This document shows positions 1 to 10,018 of a stretch of 64,000 bases of DNA, piece by piece; the first letter of the stretch is position 1, and each line of letters begins with the position of its first letter. Source of the stretch: Candidatus Pantoea haifensis. GTDB taxonomy: Bacteria; Pseudomonadota; Gammaproteobacteria; Enterobacterales; Enterobacteriaceae. The translations under genes and the position numbers were made by a program. The DNA is taken from NCBI GenBank assembly GCA_018842655.1, contig JAGTWN010000004.1:2294001-2358000 (forward strand). Reading direction: 5' to 3'. The notes under the pieces are model-generated. The model worked only from the letters and a program-made list of their open reading frames with translations, did no database searches and was not told where the DNA came from.

Positions 1-182
1 AGAGCAGCACTCAACTGAAAACATTGACTTTTCCCTCGTTAAGCAGCGGTTACTGACAGGTTTTTGGTCGCTGTTAAGAAAAGTCTGTTTCTTGTCTGAA
101 TCAGACACAACAGGAAAAAAGCGGAAGTGTGATAGTTATGGCAAGCGAAAACTACAGCATGTGAACGAATCCACAACTCTCC

Positions 183-209
183 AGGCTGAGCACACCCGGT
201 GCTCAGCCT
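183..209. other. GC-rich hairpin downstream of speA
   Basis: An 11-bp perfect inverted repeat (AGGCTGAGCAC / GTGCTCAGCCT) with a 5-nt loop lies just beyond the speA stop codon. No T run follows on either strand, so it is a weak candidate for intrinsic termination and may instead protect the 3' end of the speA mRNA or attenuate read-through into a downstream gene. Bases 1-182 show no recognisable gene. Confidence 0.5.
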
Positions 210-216
210 GTCGAAC

Positions 217-2193
217 TTACTCGTCTTCTAAATAGGTGTAACCGTACAGGCCGCTCTCGAACTCTTCCAGGAACTGCGCACGCAGCTCTTCATCGAGTTC
301 GGTTTCAGTGACCTGATTACGGAACAGCGTCATCAGCTCATCAGGATCAAGCTGAACGTAGCGCAGCATATCTGCGACGGTGTCGCCTTCGTCAGACAGG
401 CGTACATCCACTTTGCCGTTCGGACGGGCATACACATCCACCGCTTCGGTATCACCGAACAGGTTGTGCATGTTGCCAAGGATTTCCTGATAGGCACCTA
501 CCATGAAGAAGCCCAGCATTGGCGGGTTTTCCGCGTCGTATTCTGGCATCGGCATAGTGGTCGCGATACCGTCGCCATCAACATAGTGATCGATGGTGCC
601 ATCAGAGTCACAGGTAATGTCGAGCAGCACGGCGCGGCGCGATGGCTTCTTGTGTAGCCCTTCCAGCGGCAGCACCGGGAACAGCTGATCGATGCCCCAG
701 GCATCCGGCATTGACTGGAACAGCGAGAAGTTGACGTAAATTTTATCCGCCATACGCTCTTGCAGCTCATCAATGATAGGGCGATGCGCGCGGTTGCTCG
801 GATCAAGATGCTGCTGAATATACTGGCAAATGCCGAGATAAAGCTGTTCAGCCCAGGCGCGTTGCTTCAGATCGTAAGTCCCTGAAGAGTAGCCGGTGTG
901 GATATCAAACAGATCCATCTGACTGTCGTGCAGCCATTCACGCAGCGAACGACGCGTATTCGGCTCGTGCATCTCCTGCCAGGTTTCCCACATGCTGAGA
1001 ATCGGGCGCGGTGCGTCGATATCTGGCGCTTCCGGCTTGCTGAACTCGTTACGCTCAACACCGATAATGTTAGAAACCAGCACGGTGTGGTGCGCGGTGA
1101 CGGCACGGCCCGACTCAGTGATCACCGTTGGGTGCTCAAGGCCGTGTTCATCACAGGCATCGCCAATCGCCCAGATCACATTGTTGGCGTATTCGTTCAG
1201 ACCGTAGTTTACCGAGCAGTCAGATTGCGAACGTGTTCCTTCGTAATCCACGCCTAAACCGCCGCCCACGTCGAAACACTTAATGTTGACACCGAGTTTC
1301 GCCAGCTCGACATAGAAACGAGCTGATTCGCGCACGCCCGTGGCGATATCACGGATGTTCGCCATCTGTGAACCGAGGTGGAAGTGCAGCAGTTGCAGGC
1401 TGTCGATACGACCGGCATTACGCATGATCTCCACCAGTTTCAGCACCTGGGTTGCCGACAGACCGAACTTCGATTTCTCACCGCCGCTCGACTGCCATTT
1501 ACCAGAGCCCTGCGACGCCAGACGTGCGCGGATACCCAGACGCGGCACCACGTTCAGGCGCTCCGCTTCTTCCAGCACCAGGCGCACTTCAGTCATCTTC
1601 TCGAGCACCAGATAAACCTTGTGGCCCATCTTCTCGCCAATCAGCGCCAGGCGAATGTATTCACGATCTTTATAGCCGTTACAGACGATCACTGAACGGG
1701 TTTGCCCCGCATGTGCCAGTACCGCCATCAGCTCAGCTTTTGAACCCGCTTCCAGCCCCAGCGGTTCGCCGGAGTGGATCAGCGACTCAATGACGCGCTT
1801 GTGCTGGTTAACTTTGATGGGATAAACCAGGAAGTAATCACCGGTATAACCGTAAGATTCGCGCGCGCGCTTAAACGCGGCGTTAATGGAACGCAGACGA
1901 TGTTGCAGAATCTGTGGGAAACAAAACAGAGCAGGCAGACGCTGCCCCTGTGCTTCACGCTCTTTAACCAGCTTCGCTAAGTCAACACGCACATCAGGCT
2001 GGTCCGGATCGGGACAAACGCTGATATGACCCAGTTCGTTGACGTCGTAATAGTTGTTGCCCCACCAGGCGATGTTATAAGTACGCAGCATTTTGCTGGC
2101 ATCCTGATCGTTCATTGCTACCTCCTGCATTGAGCGGAGTGCACCCTGTTCGCCAGCTGACGAACCCTTGATATTCTTCATGTCGTCAGACAT
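217..2193 (-). CDS. speA: Biosynthetic arginine decarboxylase SpeA
   Basis: Converts L-arginine to agmatine, the first step of the agmatine route to putrescine; PLP-dependent alanine-racemase-fold (type III) decarboxylase. The start is the ATG at 2193, preceded by GAGG six bases upstream, giving 658 aa, the same length as the E. coli enzyme. Visible motifs are YPIKVNQ with the PLP lysine near residue 127, HFHLGSQ, and the glycine-rich [13 protein letters not shown] phosphate-binding loop. The C-terminus [11 protein letters not shown] matches E. coli. The gene diverges from metK across a long intergenic region. A further in-frame TTG four codons upstream is a less likely start. Identification is secure. 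Confidence 0.98.
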   Translation of the reverse strand: MSDDMKNIKGSSAGEQGALRSMQEVAMNDQDASKMLRTYNIAWWGNNYYDVNELGHISVCPDPDQPDVRVDLAKLVKEREAQGQRLPALFCFPQILQHRLRSINAAFKRARESYGYTGDYFLVYPIKVNQHKRVIESLIHSGEPLGLEAGSKAELMAVLAHAGQTRSVIVCNGYKDREYIRLALIGEKMGHKVYLVLEKMTEVRLVLEEAERLNVVPRLGIRARLASQGSGKWQSSGGEKSKFGLSATQVLKLVEIMRNAGRIDSLQLLHFHLGSQMANIRDIATGVRESARFYVELAKLGVNIKCFDVGGGLGVDYEGTRSQSDCSVNYGLNEYANNVIWAIGDACDEHGLEHPTVITESGRAVTAHHTVLVSNIIGVERNEFSKPEAPDIDAPRPILSMWETWQEMHEPNTRRSLREWLHDSQMDLFDIHTGYSSGTYDLKQRAWAEQLYLGICQYIQQHLDPSNRAHRPIIDELQERMADKIYVNFSLFQSMPDAWGIDQLFPVLPLEGLHKKPSRRAVLLDITCDSDGTIDHYVDGDGIATTMPMPEYDAENPPMLGFFMVGAYQEILGNMHNLFGDTEAVDVYARPNGKVDVRLSDEGDTVADMLRYVQLDPDELMTLFRNQVTETELDEELRAQFLEEFESGLYGYTYLEDE

Positions 2194-2293
2194 CACGAAC
2201 CTCAATTTTCCGTTGAAAGATGAAACTGTTAACCGGCTTTACTGCCGCTAAGCTGGAAATTTGTTGCCACATGTAACGCAATGTCCTGTTCAC
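2186..2293 (-). CDS. Possible small ORF overlapping the speA start (YqgB position)
   Basis: A 35-codon reading frame from GTG at 2293 (or 28 codons from ATG at 2272) runs into speA and stops 8 bases inside it. E. coli has the 43-aa yqgB immediately upstream of speA, and the C-terminal half here (a [18 protein letters not shown] segment) looks faintly like the corresponding YqgB segment. There is no strong ribosome-binding site. If translated, the overlap would couple it to speA. Homology is a guess from position and a weak resemblance. Confidence 0.25.
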   Translation of the reverse strand: MNRTLRYMWQQISSLAAVKPVNSFIFQRKIEVRDV

Positions 2294-2452
2294 CTGACGT
2301 TGCCGTCAGCGCGATTCACGCATGAGAGTTAAGTGTAAAACACCCTGGCCATTTCGTTTGAAAGTCAGCCTTTAAAAGGACCATGGATAACGTGCGTCGT
2401 TCACCTGCATCAGCAAAGTGAAGAAACCATAACGTAAGAGTAGTGGTACAGA

Positions 2453-2584
2453 TTAACCGGCGATCGTGTCGGGATAATTACCGCATCGAACGTGTCGGCA
2501 GGACAGAGAAACAGATGGGAAGCGGGAGACAGCCAGCGCGGCGCAACAGCGCAGAGAACCGAAAGTGAAGAAAACGTGGTTCAT
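2453..2584 (-). CDS. Possible 43-aa leader ORF in the speA 5' region
   Basis: ATG at 2584 is preceded by GGAGGTGAT, a nine-base complement to the 16S rRNA 3' end ending 7 bases before the ATG, the best Shine-Dalgarno match I saw in the intergenic regions. It encodes a Cys- and Arg-rich 43-aa peptide starting MNHVFFTFGSLRCC and ends about 260 bases upstream of speA on the same strand. An eight-codon mini-ORF (MCLWHVWR) on the same strand overlaps this ribosome-binding site. No family is recognised. It could be a leader peptide or chance; translation is unproven. Confidence 0.3.
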   Translation of the reverse strand: MNHVFFTFGSLRCCAALAVSRFPSVSLSCRHVRCGNYPDTIAG

Positions 2585-2852
2585 TACTCGAATCACCTCC
2601 ACACATGCCAAAGGCACATGGAAAACAACCTGGGTGAACGTCAGAGCAAAGCCTGACGGGCGCGACGCATGGTGACGTCATCCGTTTTGCTGCTGTGAAA
2701 GCAGCGGCGTTTTATACAGTTTGCGGCGAAAAAATGCAAAAAGATTATTTGGTTAATGTGTGTACTGTCAGGAAAATTTTCCAGTTCTGCTGTGAAGTAA
2801 AATGCTGAAACAGAAAAAGGGCTGGTAATTCGCTTATCCTGTAACCTAAAAT

Positions 2853-2876
2853 AGACGTCCAGATGGTTTTCCATCT
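2853..2876 (+). promoter_or_regulatory. Tandem met boxes (MetJ operator) upstream of metK
   Basis: Three adjacent 8-base units AGACGTCC, AGATGGTT and TTCCATCT resemble the met box consensus AGACGTCT; the first matches 7 of 8 and the tandem spacing is exact. MetJ with S-adenosylmethionine binds such arrays cooperatively and represses metK. The array lies about 160 bases upstream of the metK start. A fourth degenerate unit (AAACAGGT) may follow. Confidence 0.75.
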
Positions 2877-3035
2877 AAACAGGTTAATATCCAGGCGCTT
2901 TCTGCCGATAACGTTAGCCTGATGCGCTGACACCTCCTAACTGCTCGCGGCTTTGCCTGAAGGGGCGTCAAGTCAGGTCCAGCCTCACTTACGCTATGCA
3001 GTCGAATTCAAACCATTTGTAAGGTAAAGAACAGA

Positions 3036-4187
3036 ATGGCTAAACACCTTTTTACGTCCGAGTCTGTATCAGAAGGACATCCTGATAAAATCGCTGACCA
3101 AATCTCTGATGCGGTGCTTGATGCAATCCTCGAGCAGGATCCAAAAGCACGCGTGGCCTGCGAAACTTACGTTAAAACCGGTATGGTTCTGGTTGGCGGT
3201 GAAATCACCACCAGCGCCTGGGTTGATATCGAAGAGATCACCCGTAATACCGTACGTGAAATCGGCTATGTTCATTCCGATATGGGCTTTGATGCCAACT
3301 CTTGCGCCGTTCTGAGCGCCATTGGCAAGCAGTCTCCAGACATCAATCAGGGCGTTGACCGTACCGATCCGCTGGAGCAAGGCGCGGGTGACCAGGGCCT
3401 GATGTTTGGCTATGCGACCAATGAAACTGACGTGTTGATGCCTGCTCCGGTGACTTATGCACACCGTCTGGTTCAGCGTCAGGCTGAAGTACGTAAAAAC
3501 GGTGCGCTGCCCTGGTTGCGTCCGGATGCGAAAAGCCAGGTGACCTTCCAGTATGACGACGGAAAAATCGTGGGTATCGATGCAGTCGTTCTGTCAACGC
3601 AGCACTCTGAAGAGATTAGCCAGAAAGATCTGCAGGAAGCGGTGATGGAAGAGATCATCAAGCCAGTGCTGCCTTCTGAGTGGTTGAATGTGACGACTAA
3701 GTATCACATCAACCCAACCGGTCGCTTCGTTATCGGTGGCCCAATGGGCGACTGCGGCCTGACCGGTCGTAAAATTATCGTTGATACCTACGGCGGTATG
3801 GCACGTCACGGCGGCGGTGCGTTCTCTGGTAAGGATCCGTCCAAAGTTGACCGTTCAGCGGCTTACGCAGCGCGCTATGTAGCGAAAAACATCGTTGCTG
3901 CCGGCCTGGCAGATCGTTGTGAAATTCAGGTTTCCTACGCGATTGGCGTTGCAGAACCAACTTCCATCATGGTTGAAACTTTCGGCACTGAGAAAATCTC
4001 TACCGAACAGCTGACACTGCTGGTACGCGAGTTCTTTGACCTGCGTCCATACGGTTTGATTCAGATGCTGGATCTGCTGCACCCGATCTACAAAGAGACC
4101 GCAGCTTACGGTCACTTTGGTCGTGAGCATTTCCCATGGGAAAAAACCGACAAAGCTGCACAACTGCGCGACGCTGCCGGTCTGTAA
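3036..4187 (+). CDS. metK: S-adenosylmethionine synthetase MetK
   Basis: Makes S-adenosylmethionine from methionine and ATP in the cytoplasm as a homotetramer; supplies methyl groups for the methyltransferases nearby (rsmE, trmB) and decarboxylated SAM for polyamines. The 383-aa product starts [18 protein letters not shown] (ATP-binding GHPDK), has the GAGDQG signature near residue 115 and the [10 protein letters not shown]-loop-like motif near residue 265. Length and sequence match E. coli MetK (384 aa) throughout. Upstream met boxes predict MetJ repression. A strong terminator follows. Confidence 0.98.
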   Translation: MAKHLFTSESVSEGHPDKIADQISDAVLDAILEQDPKARVACETYVKTGMVLVGGEITTSAWVDIEEITRNTVREIGYVHSDMGFDANSCAVLSAIGKQSPDINQGVDRTDPLEQGAGDQGLMFGYATNETDVLMPAPVTYAHRLVQRQAEVRKNGALPWLRPDAKSQVTFQYDDGKIVGIDAVVLSTQHSEEISQKDLQEAVMEEIIKPVLPSEWLNVTTKYHINPTGRFVIGGPMGDCGLTGRKIIVDTYGGMARHGGGAFSGKDPSKVDRSAAYAARYVAKNIVAAGLADRCEIQVSYAIGVAEPTSIMVETFGTEKISTEQLTLLVREFFDLRPYGLIQMLDLLHPIYKETAAYGHFGREHFPWEKTDKAAQLRDAAGL

Positions 4188-4202
4188 GATTTGCTCTGAT
4201 GT

Positions 4203-4230
4203 AAAAAACCCTGCTGCGGCAGGGTTTTTA
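4203..4230 (+). terminator. Rho-independent terminator of metK
   Basis: AAACCCTGC, a short loop and GCAGGGTTTTT form a GC-rich stem followed by a T run, 15 bases after the metK stop codon. Confidence 0.9.
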
Positions 4231-4432
4231 TGGGCAGCAGGCGCACTGTCTCTTATACCTGCCCTTTCCCGCCAGCAGGAAAGTTCTCCTGGGCCTGAAC
4301 CCTTTCGCCGATCCGCTCCCGCTAATGAAAGAAAGCGTGGGTAAGTAAAACAGCTCACTTCTTCTCCAGTTTTTCTCAACCAGCACTTTTTCTTATCTCA
4401 GCTACACTTCTTTCGCCTGTCCTGGCAACAAA

Positions 4433-4448
4433 ATGTTAACGATTACAT
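4433..4448. promoter_or_regulatory. Upstream gal operator-like site
   Basis: ATGTTAACGATTACAT fits the GalR/GalS operator pattern GTGNAANCGNTTNCAC at most of the symmetric positions (TAACGATTA core). It lies 203 bases upstream of the second, promoter-proximal site, a spacing compatible with DNA looping between two operators. Confidence 0.55.
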
Positions 4449-4635
4449 TTTGAAACGCTTTATTTATCTGTAATTTAGGAATTAAACGGCGTGGTTATTG
4501 TTGTAAAAATGCGTTATTTTCAGCGTCATCTGATTGCTGATAATTAGAGCATTGTCAGAAACTTAAAGCGTGCTATACCTCACTGGTTACTTGACCTTTC
4601 CGAACTGAAAATGCTGAATTTCAGGGTTTCAGCGT

Positions 4636-4651
4636 GTGTAAGCGATTACAT
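4636..4651. promoter_or_regulatory. Promoter-proximal gal operator
   Basis: GTGTAAGCGATTACAT matches the GalR/GalS operator pattern at all consensus positions except the last. It sits directly upstream of the CRP site of galP. GalR/GalS repression of galP relieved by galactose is established in E. coli; here it is inferred from the site. Confidence 0.75.
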
Positions 4652-4654
4652 TGG

Positions 4655-4697
4655 TGTGATCGCCCTCACTTTTTCCCCGGATGAGGTTTTTTAACAT
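4655..4697 (+). promoter_or_regulatory. CRP site and promoter of galP
   Basis: TGTGATCGCCCTCACT (4655-4670) matches the CRP consensus TGTGA-N6-TCACA in 9 of 10 positions. A -10-like TAACAT lies at 4692-4697. With a start site near 4704, the CRP dyad centre falls at about -41.5, the class II activator position. The layout predicts cAMP-CRP-dependent expression. Confidence 0.7.
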
Positions 4698-4733
4698 TGA
4701 TAAAAACAATGATAGATAAACTTGGAGGCAACA

Positions 4734-6130
4734 ATGCCTGGCAATACACACAAAAGCAGGACGTCAAATAAGGCAATGACCTTTTTTGTCTGCTTTCTGG
4801 CGGCCCTTGCTGGCCTGCTGTTTGGTCTGGATATCGGCGTGATTGCCGGTGCACTGCCCTTCATCGCAAAAGAGTTCAACGTAACGGCACATCAGCAAGA
4901 GTGGATCGTCAGCTCAATGATGTTTGGTGCGGCAGTCGGTGCTATCGGCAGTGGCTGGATGTCATCACGCCTGGGACGTAAAAGAGCCTGATGGCAGGTG
5001 CCATCCTGTTCGTGATCGGTTCTCTGTGGTCGGCGATGGCGCCTAACCCGGAAATGCTGATCAGCGCGCGCGTTCTGCTGGGTCTGGCGGTAGGTATCGC
5101 GTCTTATACCGCACCGCTTTACCTCTCTGAAATCGCACCTGAGAAAATTCGCGGCAGTATGATTTCCCTTTACCAGCTGATGATTACCATTGGTATTCTG
5201 GGTGCTTATCTCTCGGATACCGCGTTCAGCTTTACCGGCAACTGGCGCTGGATGTTAGGAGTTATCACTATTCCTGCGGCGCTGCTGCTGATTGGTGTGT
5301 TCTTCCTGCCAAACAGTCCACGCTGGCTTGCGGCCAAAGGCAATTTCCGTGATGCACAGCGCGTGCTGGATCGCCTGCGTGACACCAGCGAACAGGCAAA
5401 ACGTGAACTGGATGAAATCCGCGAAAGCCTGAAAATCAAACAGTCCGGTTGGGGCCTGTTCAAAGGCAACAGCAATTTCCGCCGCGCGGTGTTTCTCGGC
5501 ATTCTGCTGCAGGTTATGCAGCAGTTTACCGGCATGAACGTCATCATGTATTACGCGCCGAAGATTTTTGAAATTGCCGGTTTCTCAAATACCACAGAAC
5601 AGATGTGGGGTACGGTAATTGTTGGTCTGGTCAACGTGCTGGCGACCTTTATTGCCATTGGTCTGGTGGATCGCTGGGGACGTAAACCTACCCTGATCCT
5701 CGGCTTCATGGTGATGGCCGCTGGCATGGGTATTCTGGGTACGATGCTGCACCTGGGTATCAACTCGCCTGGCGCGCAGTACTTTGCGATTGGCATGCTG
5801 TTGATGTTTATCGTTGGTTTCGCCATGTCAGCTGGCCCGCTGATTTGGGTACTGTGTTCTGAGATTCAGCCGCTGAAAGGCCGCGATTTCGGTATCACCG
5901 TTTCCACCACCACCAACTGGATCGCGAACATGATTGTGGGCGCGACCTTCCTGACGATGCTGAACACGCTGGGCAACGCACCAACCTTCTGGGTTTACGC
6001 ACTGCTGAACGTCTTCTTCATCGTACTGACGCTGATGCTGATCCCGGAGACCAAAAACGTCTCACTGGAGCACATTGAGCGTAACCTGATGAAAGGTAAA
6101 AAACTGCGCGATATCGGTTCTCACGACTGA
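4734..6130 (+). CDS. galP: Galactose:H+ symporter GalP (one-base frameshift in this sequence)
   Basis: Inner-membrane major facilitator (sugar porter) importing galactose and glucose with a proton. ATG at 4734 follows a GGAGG site; the N-terminus [17 protein letters not shown] matches E. coli GalP closely, as do PESPR-like [19 protein letters not shown] and the C-terminus [11 protein letters not shown]. The frame breaks at 4987-4988, where GCC-CTG has lost one C (CCC read as CC), between RKRA and LMAGAILF. Restoring it gives about 465 aa with 12 membrane segments. Flanked by gal operators and a CRP site upstream and a terminator downstream. Most likely intact in the organism. Confidence 0.93.
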
Positions 6131-6143
6131 TAAGCACTCTCTG

Positions 6144-6171
6144 ACGGCGGGTCTTCCCGCCGTTTTCTTTT
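6144..6171 (+). terminator. Rho-independent terminator of galP
   Basis: ACGGCGGG-TCTT-CCCGCCGT forms an 8-bp GC stem with a four-base loop followed by TTTCTTTT, starting 14 bases after the galP stop. Confidence 0.9.
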
Positions 6172-6213
6172 CTGTTATTGAGTTCCCATTCGTCCCCGCT
6201 TATCCTGAGCGTC

Positions 6214-6726
6214 ATGAAAACACCTCGCCTTCCCATCGCCTTGCAGCAAGCCGTGATGCGCTCGCTACGTCACTCGCTTGAACTGGCTAAACAAAAATTA
6301 GAGCGCGATTTTCCCGAGCCGAAGCTGGTTTACCAACAGCGCGGTACCGCAGCGGGCACTGCCTGGCTGGAACCCTGGGAAATCCGGCTTAATCCCGTTT
6401 TACTGCTGGAGAATCAGGCTGCCTTTATCGATGAAGTCGTTCCGCACGAACTGGCGCATCTGCTGGTATGGAAAATGTTTGGTCGCGTTGCGCCACACGG
6501 TAAAGAGTGGAAATGGATGATGGAAAGCGTGCTTGGCGTTCCGGCTCGGCGCACCCATCAGTTTGAGGTTGATTCGGTACGCAGCCGCACCTTTGCCTAC
6601 CGCTGCCAGTGCCAGCAACACCAGCTTACCGTACGTCGCCATAACCGCGTTATCCGTGGCGAAAGCGAATACCGCTGCGTTCACTGCGGCAGCCTGCTAA
6701 CAGCGGGGGAATTTATCGCATCCTGA
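6214..6726 (+). CDS. sprT: SprT family zinc metalloprotease-like protein
   Basis: 170-aa SprT homologue, close in length and sequence to E. coli SprT (165 aa). The start at 6214 gives the conserved [14 protein letters not shown]. The HExxH zinc motif HELAH sits near residue 79, and a C-terminal zinc-ribbon has CQCQ and CVHC pairs. The family is related to the protease domain of eukaryotic Spartan; its precise bacterial role is not settled. The gene lies between galP and endA as in E. coli. Confidence 0.93.
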   Translation: MKTPRLPIALQQAVMRSLRHSLELAKQKLERDFPEPKLVYQQRGTAAGTAWLEPWEIRLNPVLLLENQAAFIDEVVPHELAHLLVWKMFGRVAPHGKEWKWMMESVLGVPARRTHQFEVDSVRSRTFAYRCQCQQHQLTVRRHNRVIRGESEYRCVHCGSLLTAGEFIAS

Positions 6727-6802
6727 GCAGGATTCTCATTCCGCGCATTTTCTCATTCTGTTACCCTGCCGCCCTTTTAAAGACTGATTAGAATGTTGGA
6801 AT

Positions 6803-7510
6803 ATGTCTCGCAAATTTATTATTGCTGTCTCGCTGTTATTCGCCCCGTTTGTTGCCAGTGCCCTGAGCCTGAATAATTACCATCAAAACAACTTCCAGCA
6901 GGCCAAAACCTACGCCGCGCAGATCAATGCTGATGCGCCAGGCTCATTTTATTGCGGCTGTAAAATTAACTGGCAAGGCAAGAAAGGCGTACCTGACCTG
7001 AGCAGTTGCGGCTATCAGGTGCGTAAAAATGCGAATCGTGCTGAACGCATTGAGTGGGAACATGTGATGCCTGCCTGGGAGTTTGGTCATCAGCGTCAGT
7101 GCTGGCAAAACGGCGGACGTAAAAATTGCAGCAAGGATGCTGAATATCGCCGCATTGAAACCGACCTGCACAATCTGCAACCCGCCGTAGGTGAAGTCAA
7201 TGGCGATCGCGGCAACTTCGCTTACAGCCAGTGGAACGGCAGCGAAAAGCAGTATGGTCAGTGCGCCATGAAAGTCGATTTCAAACTGAAGCAGGCCGAG
7301 CCGCCGGCACGGGCACGCGGCGCGATTGCACGAACGTATTTCTACATGCGCGACCAATACCATTTGCGCCTGTCACGTCAGCAAACCCAGCTTTTTGCCG
7401 CATGGGATAAGCTCTATCCGGTGACGTCGTGGGAATGCGAACGTGACAAGCGCATCGCGCGCGTCCAGGGCAATCATAATCCTTATGTGCTGCAAGCTTG
7501 CCAGCACTAA
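6803..7510 (+). CDS. endA: Periplasmic DNA-specific endonuclease I
   Basis: 235-aa secreted nuclease that cuts double-stranded DNA in the periplasm. Residues 1-20 form a signal peptide ([20 protein letters not shown]). The catalytic His-metal region [17 protein letters not shown] near residue 85 and [17 protein letters not shown] are the Endonuclease I family signatures. Eight or more cysteines are compatible with disulfides in the periplasm. Length equals E. coli EndA. ATG at 6803; flanked by sprT and rsmE in the conserved order. Confidence 0.96.
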   Translation: MSRKFIIAVSLLFAPFVASALSLNNYHQNNFQQAKTYAAQINADAPGSFYCGCKINWQGKKGVPDLSSCGYQVRKNANRAERIEWEHVMPAWEFGHQRQCWQNGGRKNCSKDAEYRRIETDLHNLQPAVGEVNGDRGNFAYSQWNGSEKQYGQCAMKVDFKLKQAEPPARARGAIARTYFYMRDQYHLRLSRQQTQLFAAWDKLYPVTSWECERDKRIARVQGNHNPYVLQACQH

Positions 7511-7585
7511 AATCCCTGCCCTAAACTAGCTGTTTTCTCGATTCCGCCGCGTAATTCAGCGCGGCGTTCAGTTCTCAGGAACCTT

Positions 7586-8316
7586 ATGCGCATACCTCGC
7601 ATTTACCATGCCGAACCGCTCAGCGTAGGCAAAGAATTCACACTCGATGAAGACGCCTCTAATCATGTTGGTCGTGTGCTGCGCATGACCAGCGGCCAGC
7701 GTCTGGAACTCTTTGATGGCAGTAATCTGACTTTTGCGGCAGAGATCACGCATGTGGATAAAAAGCGTGTAAAAGTAACTGTCTCAGAAAGCCAGTCGGA
7801 CGATCGTGAGTCGCCTCTGTTCCTGCATTTAGGCCAGGTGATGTCGCGCGGTGAAAAAATGGAATTCACTATCCAGAAATCCATTGAACTGGGCGTCAAT
7901 GTGATTACCCCTTGTTTTCCGAACGCTGTGGAGTAAAGCTGGACGCAGAAAGGCTGGCAAAGAAAATTCAGCAGTGGCAGAAGATTGCTATTGCCGCTTG
8001 CGAACAGTGTGGCCGCAACCGCGTGCCAGAAATTCGCGAAGCGATGACGCTGGAAGCCTGGTGTGCAGAGGCAGAGAGCGGCTTAAAACTGAATCTGCAT
8101 CCGCGTGCCAGCCACAGCATTAATACGTTACCGCAGCCGGTTGAGCGGGTGCGGTTGCTGATTGGCCCGGAAGGCGGACTTTCCGCTGATGAGATTGCCA
8201 TGACAGCGCAACATGACTTTACTGACATACTGCTTGGCCCGCGGGTTTTACGCACCGAAACCACTGCACTGACGGCCATCACGGCACTTCAGGTGAGGTT
8301 TGGTGACCTGGGTTAA
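7586..8316 (+). CDS. rsmE: 16S rRNA m3U1498 methyltransferase RsmE (frameshift in this sequence)
   Basis: SPOUT-class methyltransferase that methylates N3 of U1498 in 16S rRNA. N-terminal PUA-like part ([12 protein letters not shown]...) and C-terminal knotted SAM site ([30 protein letters not shown]) match E. coli RsmE along the whole length. The frame shifts at 7908-7913 (ACCCCTTG), where one C or T is missing, between GVNVITP and [11 protein letters not shown]. Restored length is 243 aa, identical to E. coli. Followed by gshB at 108 bases. Confidence 0.93.
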
Positions 8317-8424
8317 GCGATACTTATTTAAGACGCACGCAGCACACACGGCGTCCTGACTGATCAGCCCAACGCTGACCGTACGGAACGAGACGGTAAA
8401 TGCTGTCTCATCGAGGAGATAATA

Positions 8425-9369
8425 ATGATTAAGCTTGGCATCGTGATGGACCCTATCTCGTCCATTAATATTAAAAAAGACTCCAGCTTCGCCATGTTGC
8501 TGGAAGCACAGCGTCGTGGTTACGAAATTCACTATATGGAAATGGGCGACCTCTCACTGCGCGGTGGCGTTTCCTATGCACGTACGCGTTTGCTGAGCGT
8601 GGAGCAAAATTACGAAAACTGGTATCAGTTTGGTAGCGAACAAGAGATCAAACTCGCTGATCTCAACGTGGTGCTAATGCGTAAAGATCCGCCGTTTGAT
8701 ACTGAGTTTATTTATGCGACTTACATTCTTGAGCGTGCTGAAGAGTCAGGGACGCTGATCATTAACAAACCGCAAAGCCTGCGTGACTGTAACGAAAAAC
8801 TTTATACCGCCTGGTTTGCTGAATTTACCCCCGATACGCTGGTAACGCGCAACAAAGAGAAGCTGCGTGCCTTCTGGCAAGAGCACGGCGATATCATTAT
8901 GAAACCGCTGGATGGCATGGGCGGCGCGTCGATCTTCCGCGTGAAACAGGATGATCCGAACTTCTCTGTTATTACAGAAGCGTTGACGAATCATGGCAAA
9001 TTCTACTGTATGGCCCAGAATTATATTCCAGCCATCAAAGAGGGTGACAAACGCGTTCTGGTGGTAGATGGTGAACCGGTGCCTTATTGCCTGGCTCGTA
9101 TTCCGCAAGGCGGCGAAACACGCGGTAACCTGGCGGCTGGTGGGCGCGGTGAAGCACGCCCGCTGAGCGAGAGCGACTGGGAAATTGCGCGCCGTGTCGG
9201 CCCAACGCTGAAAGCAAAAGGGCTGATTTTTGTCGGACTGGACATCATCGGTGATAAACTGACTGAAGTTAACGTGACCAGCCCAACATGTGTGCGTGAA
9301 ATCGAGGCAGCATTTCCTGTCTCAATCACCGGTATGTTGATGGATGCCATTGAGAAGCGTCTGGGCTGA
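8425..9369 (+). CDS. gshB: Glutathione synthetase GshB
   Basis: ATP-grasp enzyme joining gamma-glutamylcysteine and glycine. 314 aa; E. coli GshB is 315-316 aa. N-terminal MIKLGIVMDPISSINIKKDSS, the ATP-binding MKPLDGMGGASIFR near residue 158, the flexible loop PQGGETRGNLAAGG near residue 227 and metal-binding EVNVTSPT near residue 280 are all present. GAGGAG precedes the ATG. A terminator follows, separating it from yqgE. Confidence 0.97.
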   Translation: MIKLGIVMDPISSINIKKDSSFAMLLEAQRRGYEIHYMEMGDLSLRGGVSYARTRLLSVEQNYENWYQFGSEQEIKLADLNVVLMRKDPPFDTEFIYATYILERAEESGTLIINKPQSLRDCNEKLYTAWFAEFTPDTLVTRNKEKLRAFWQEHGDIIMKPLDGMGGASIFRVKQDDPNFSVITEALTNHGKFYCMAQNYIPAIKEGDKRVLVVDGEPVPYCLARIPQGGETRGNLAAGGRGEARPLSESDWEIARRVGPTLKAKGLIFVGLDIIGDKLTEVNVTSPTCVREIEAAFPVSITGMLMDAIEKRLG

Positions 9370-9405
9370 GCATGACGCCGGGGCCTTGCTCCGAGATCAA
9401 CCCAA

Positions 9406-9438
9406 CACCGACGCGGTAACTGCGCGTCGGTTATTTTT
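9406..9438 (+). terminator. Rho-independent terminator of gshB
   Basis: ACCGACGCG and CGCGTCGGT pair around a 7-base loop and are followed by TATTTTT, 37 bases after the gshB stop. Confidence 0.85.
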
Positions 9439-9454
9439 GGTACATTAAGTGAGA

Positions 9455-10018
9455 ATGAATTTACAGCATCATTTTTTGATTGCCATGCCTTCGCTGCAGG
9501 ATCCTTTCTTCAAACGTTCGGTGGTTTACGTTTGTGAACATAATGAAGAAGGTGCGATGGGGCTGATCATCAACAAGCCCATGGAAAACCTGACGGTAGA
9601 AGGCATTCTGAAGAAGCTCAAGATCTCGTCTGAAGATCGCGATCCTGACATCAAGCTGGACAAACCGGTCTTCGCGGGCGGTCCACTGGCTGAAGATCGG
9701 GGCTTTATCCTGCATTCTGCACAACGCACTTTTACATCCAGTATCCGTATTTCTGATACCACGGTGATCACAACATCACGTGATGTGTTAGAAGCGATAG
9801 GTACGCCATCGCAGCCGGATAACGTTCTGGTCGCGCTGGGTTACTGTGCCTGGGAAAAGGATCAGCTGGAGAGCGAGCTGATGGAAAATGCCTGGCTGAC
9901 GACCCCGGCGAACAGCAACATTCTGTTCAAGACGCCTATTTCTGAACGCTGGCGAGAAGCAGCGCGCAGCATCGGCGTGGATATTCATAATATGGCCAGC
10001 GACGCCGGACACGCCTGA
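9455..10018 (+). CDS. yqgE: YqgE family protein (UPF0301/AlgH)
   Basis: 187-aa protein of the UPF0301/AlgH family; E. coli YqgE has the same length. The start at ATG 9455 gives [19 protein letters not shown] as in E. coli; a GTG two codons upstream is possible. [13 protein letters not shown] near residue 72 and the [15 protein letters not shown] segment are family hallmarks. Molecular function is unknown. Its stop codon overlaps the ruvX start (TGATG), so the two are translationally coupled. Confidence 0.93.
   Translation: MNLQHHFLIAMPSLQDPFFKRSVVYVCEHNEEGAMGLIINKPMENLTVEGILKKLKISSEDRDPDIKLDKPVFAGGPLAEDRGFILHSAQRTFTSSIRISDTTVITTSRDVLEAIGTPSQPDNVLVALGYCAWEKDQLESELMENAWLTTPANSNILFKTPISERWREAARSIGVDIHNMASDAGHA

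Larger units (their letters stand above)
2294..3035. other. speA-metK divergent intergenic region
   Basis: This 740-base region holds the speA leader (with the small ORFs described separately), a GCTGCT/AGCAGC hairpin near 2688-2705, the MetJ boxes and the metK promoter region. The metK-proximal part is AT-rich, as expected for a promoter. The metK ATG at 3036 follows GTAAGGTAAAGAACAGA, with AAGG as ribosome-binding site. No conserved long protein frame is present. Confidence 0.6.
4231..4733. other. metK-galP intergenic region
   Basis: About 500 bases without a gene. The half near metK (4231-4430) shows nothing recognisable. The half near galP is AT-rich and contains two gal-operator-like palindromes, a CRP site and a -10 element, annotated separately. 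Confidence 0.6.

Noticed and set aside
4246-4258. CTGTCTCTTATAC, identical to 13 bases of the Tn5 mosaic end used in tagmentation libraries
   Set aside because: The match stops after 13 of 19 bases, lies in non-coding DNA and no second end or vector sequence follows. A chance match or trimmed adapter cannot be told apart, so I do not call a transposon.
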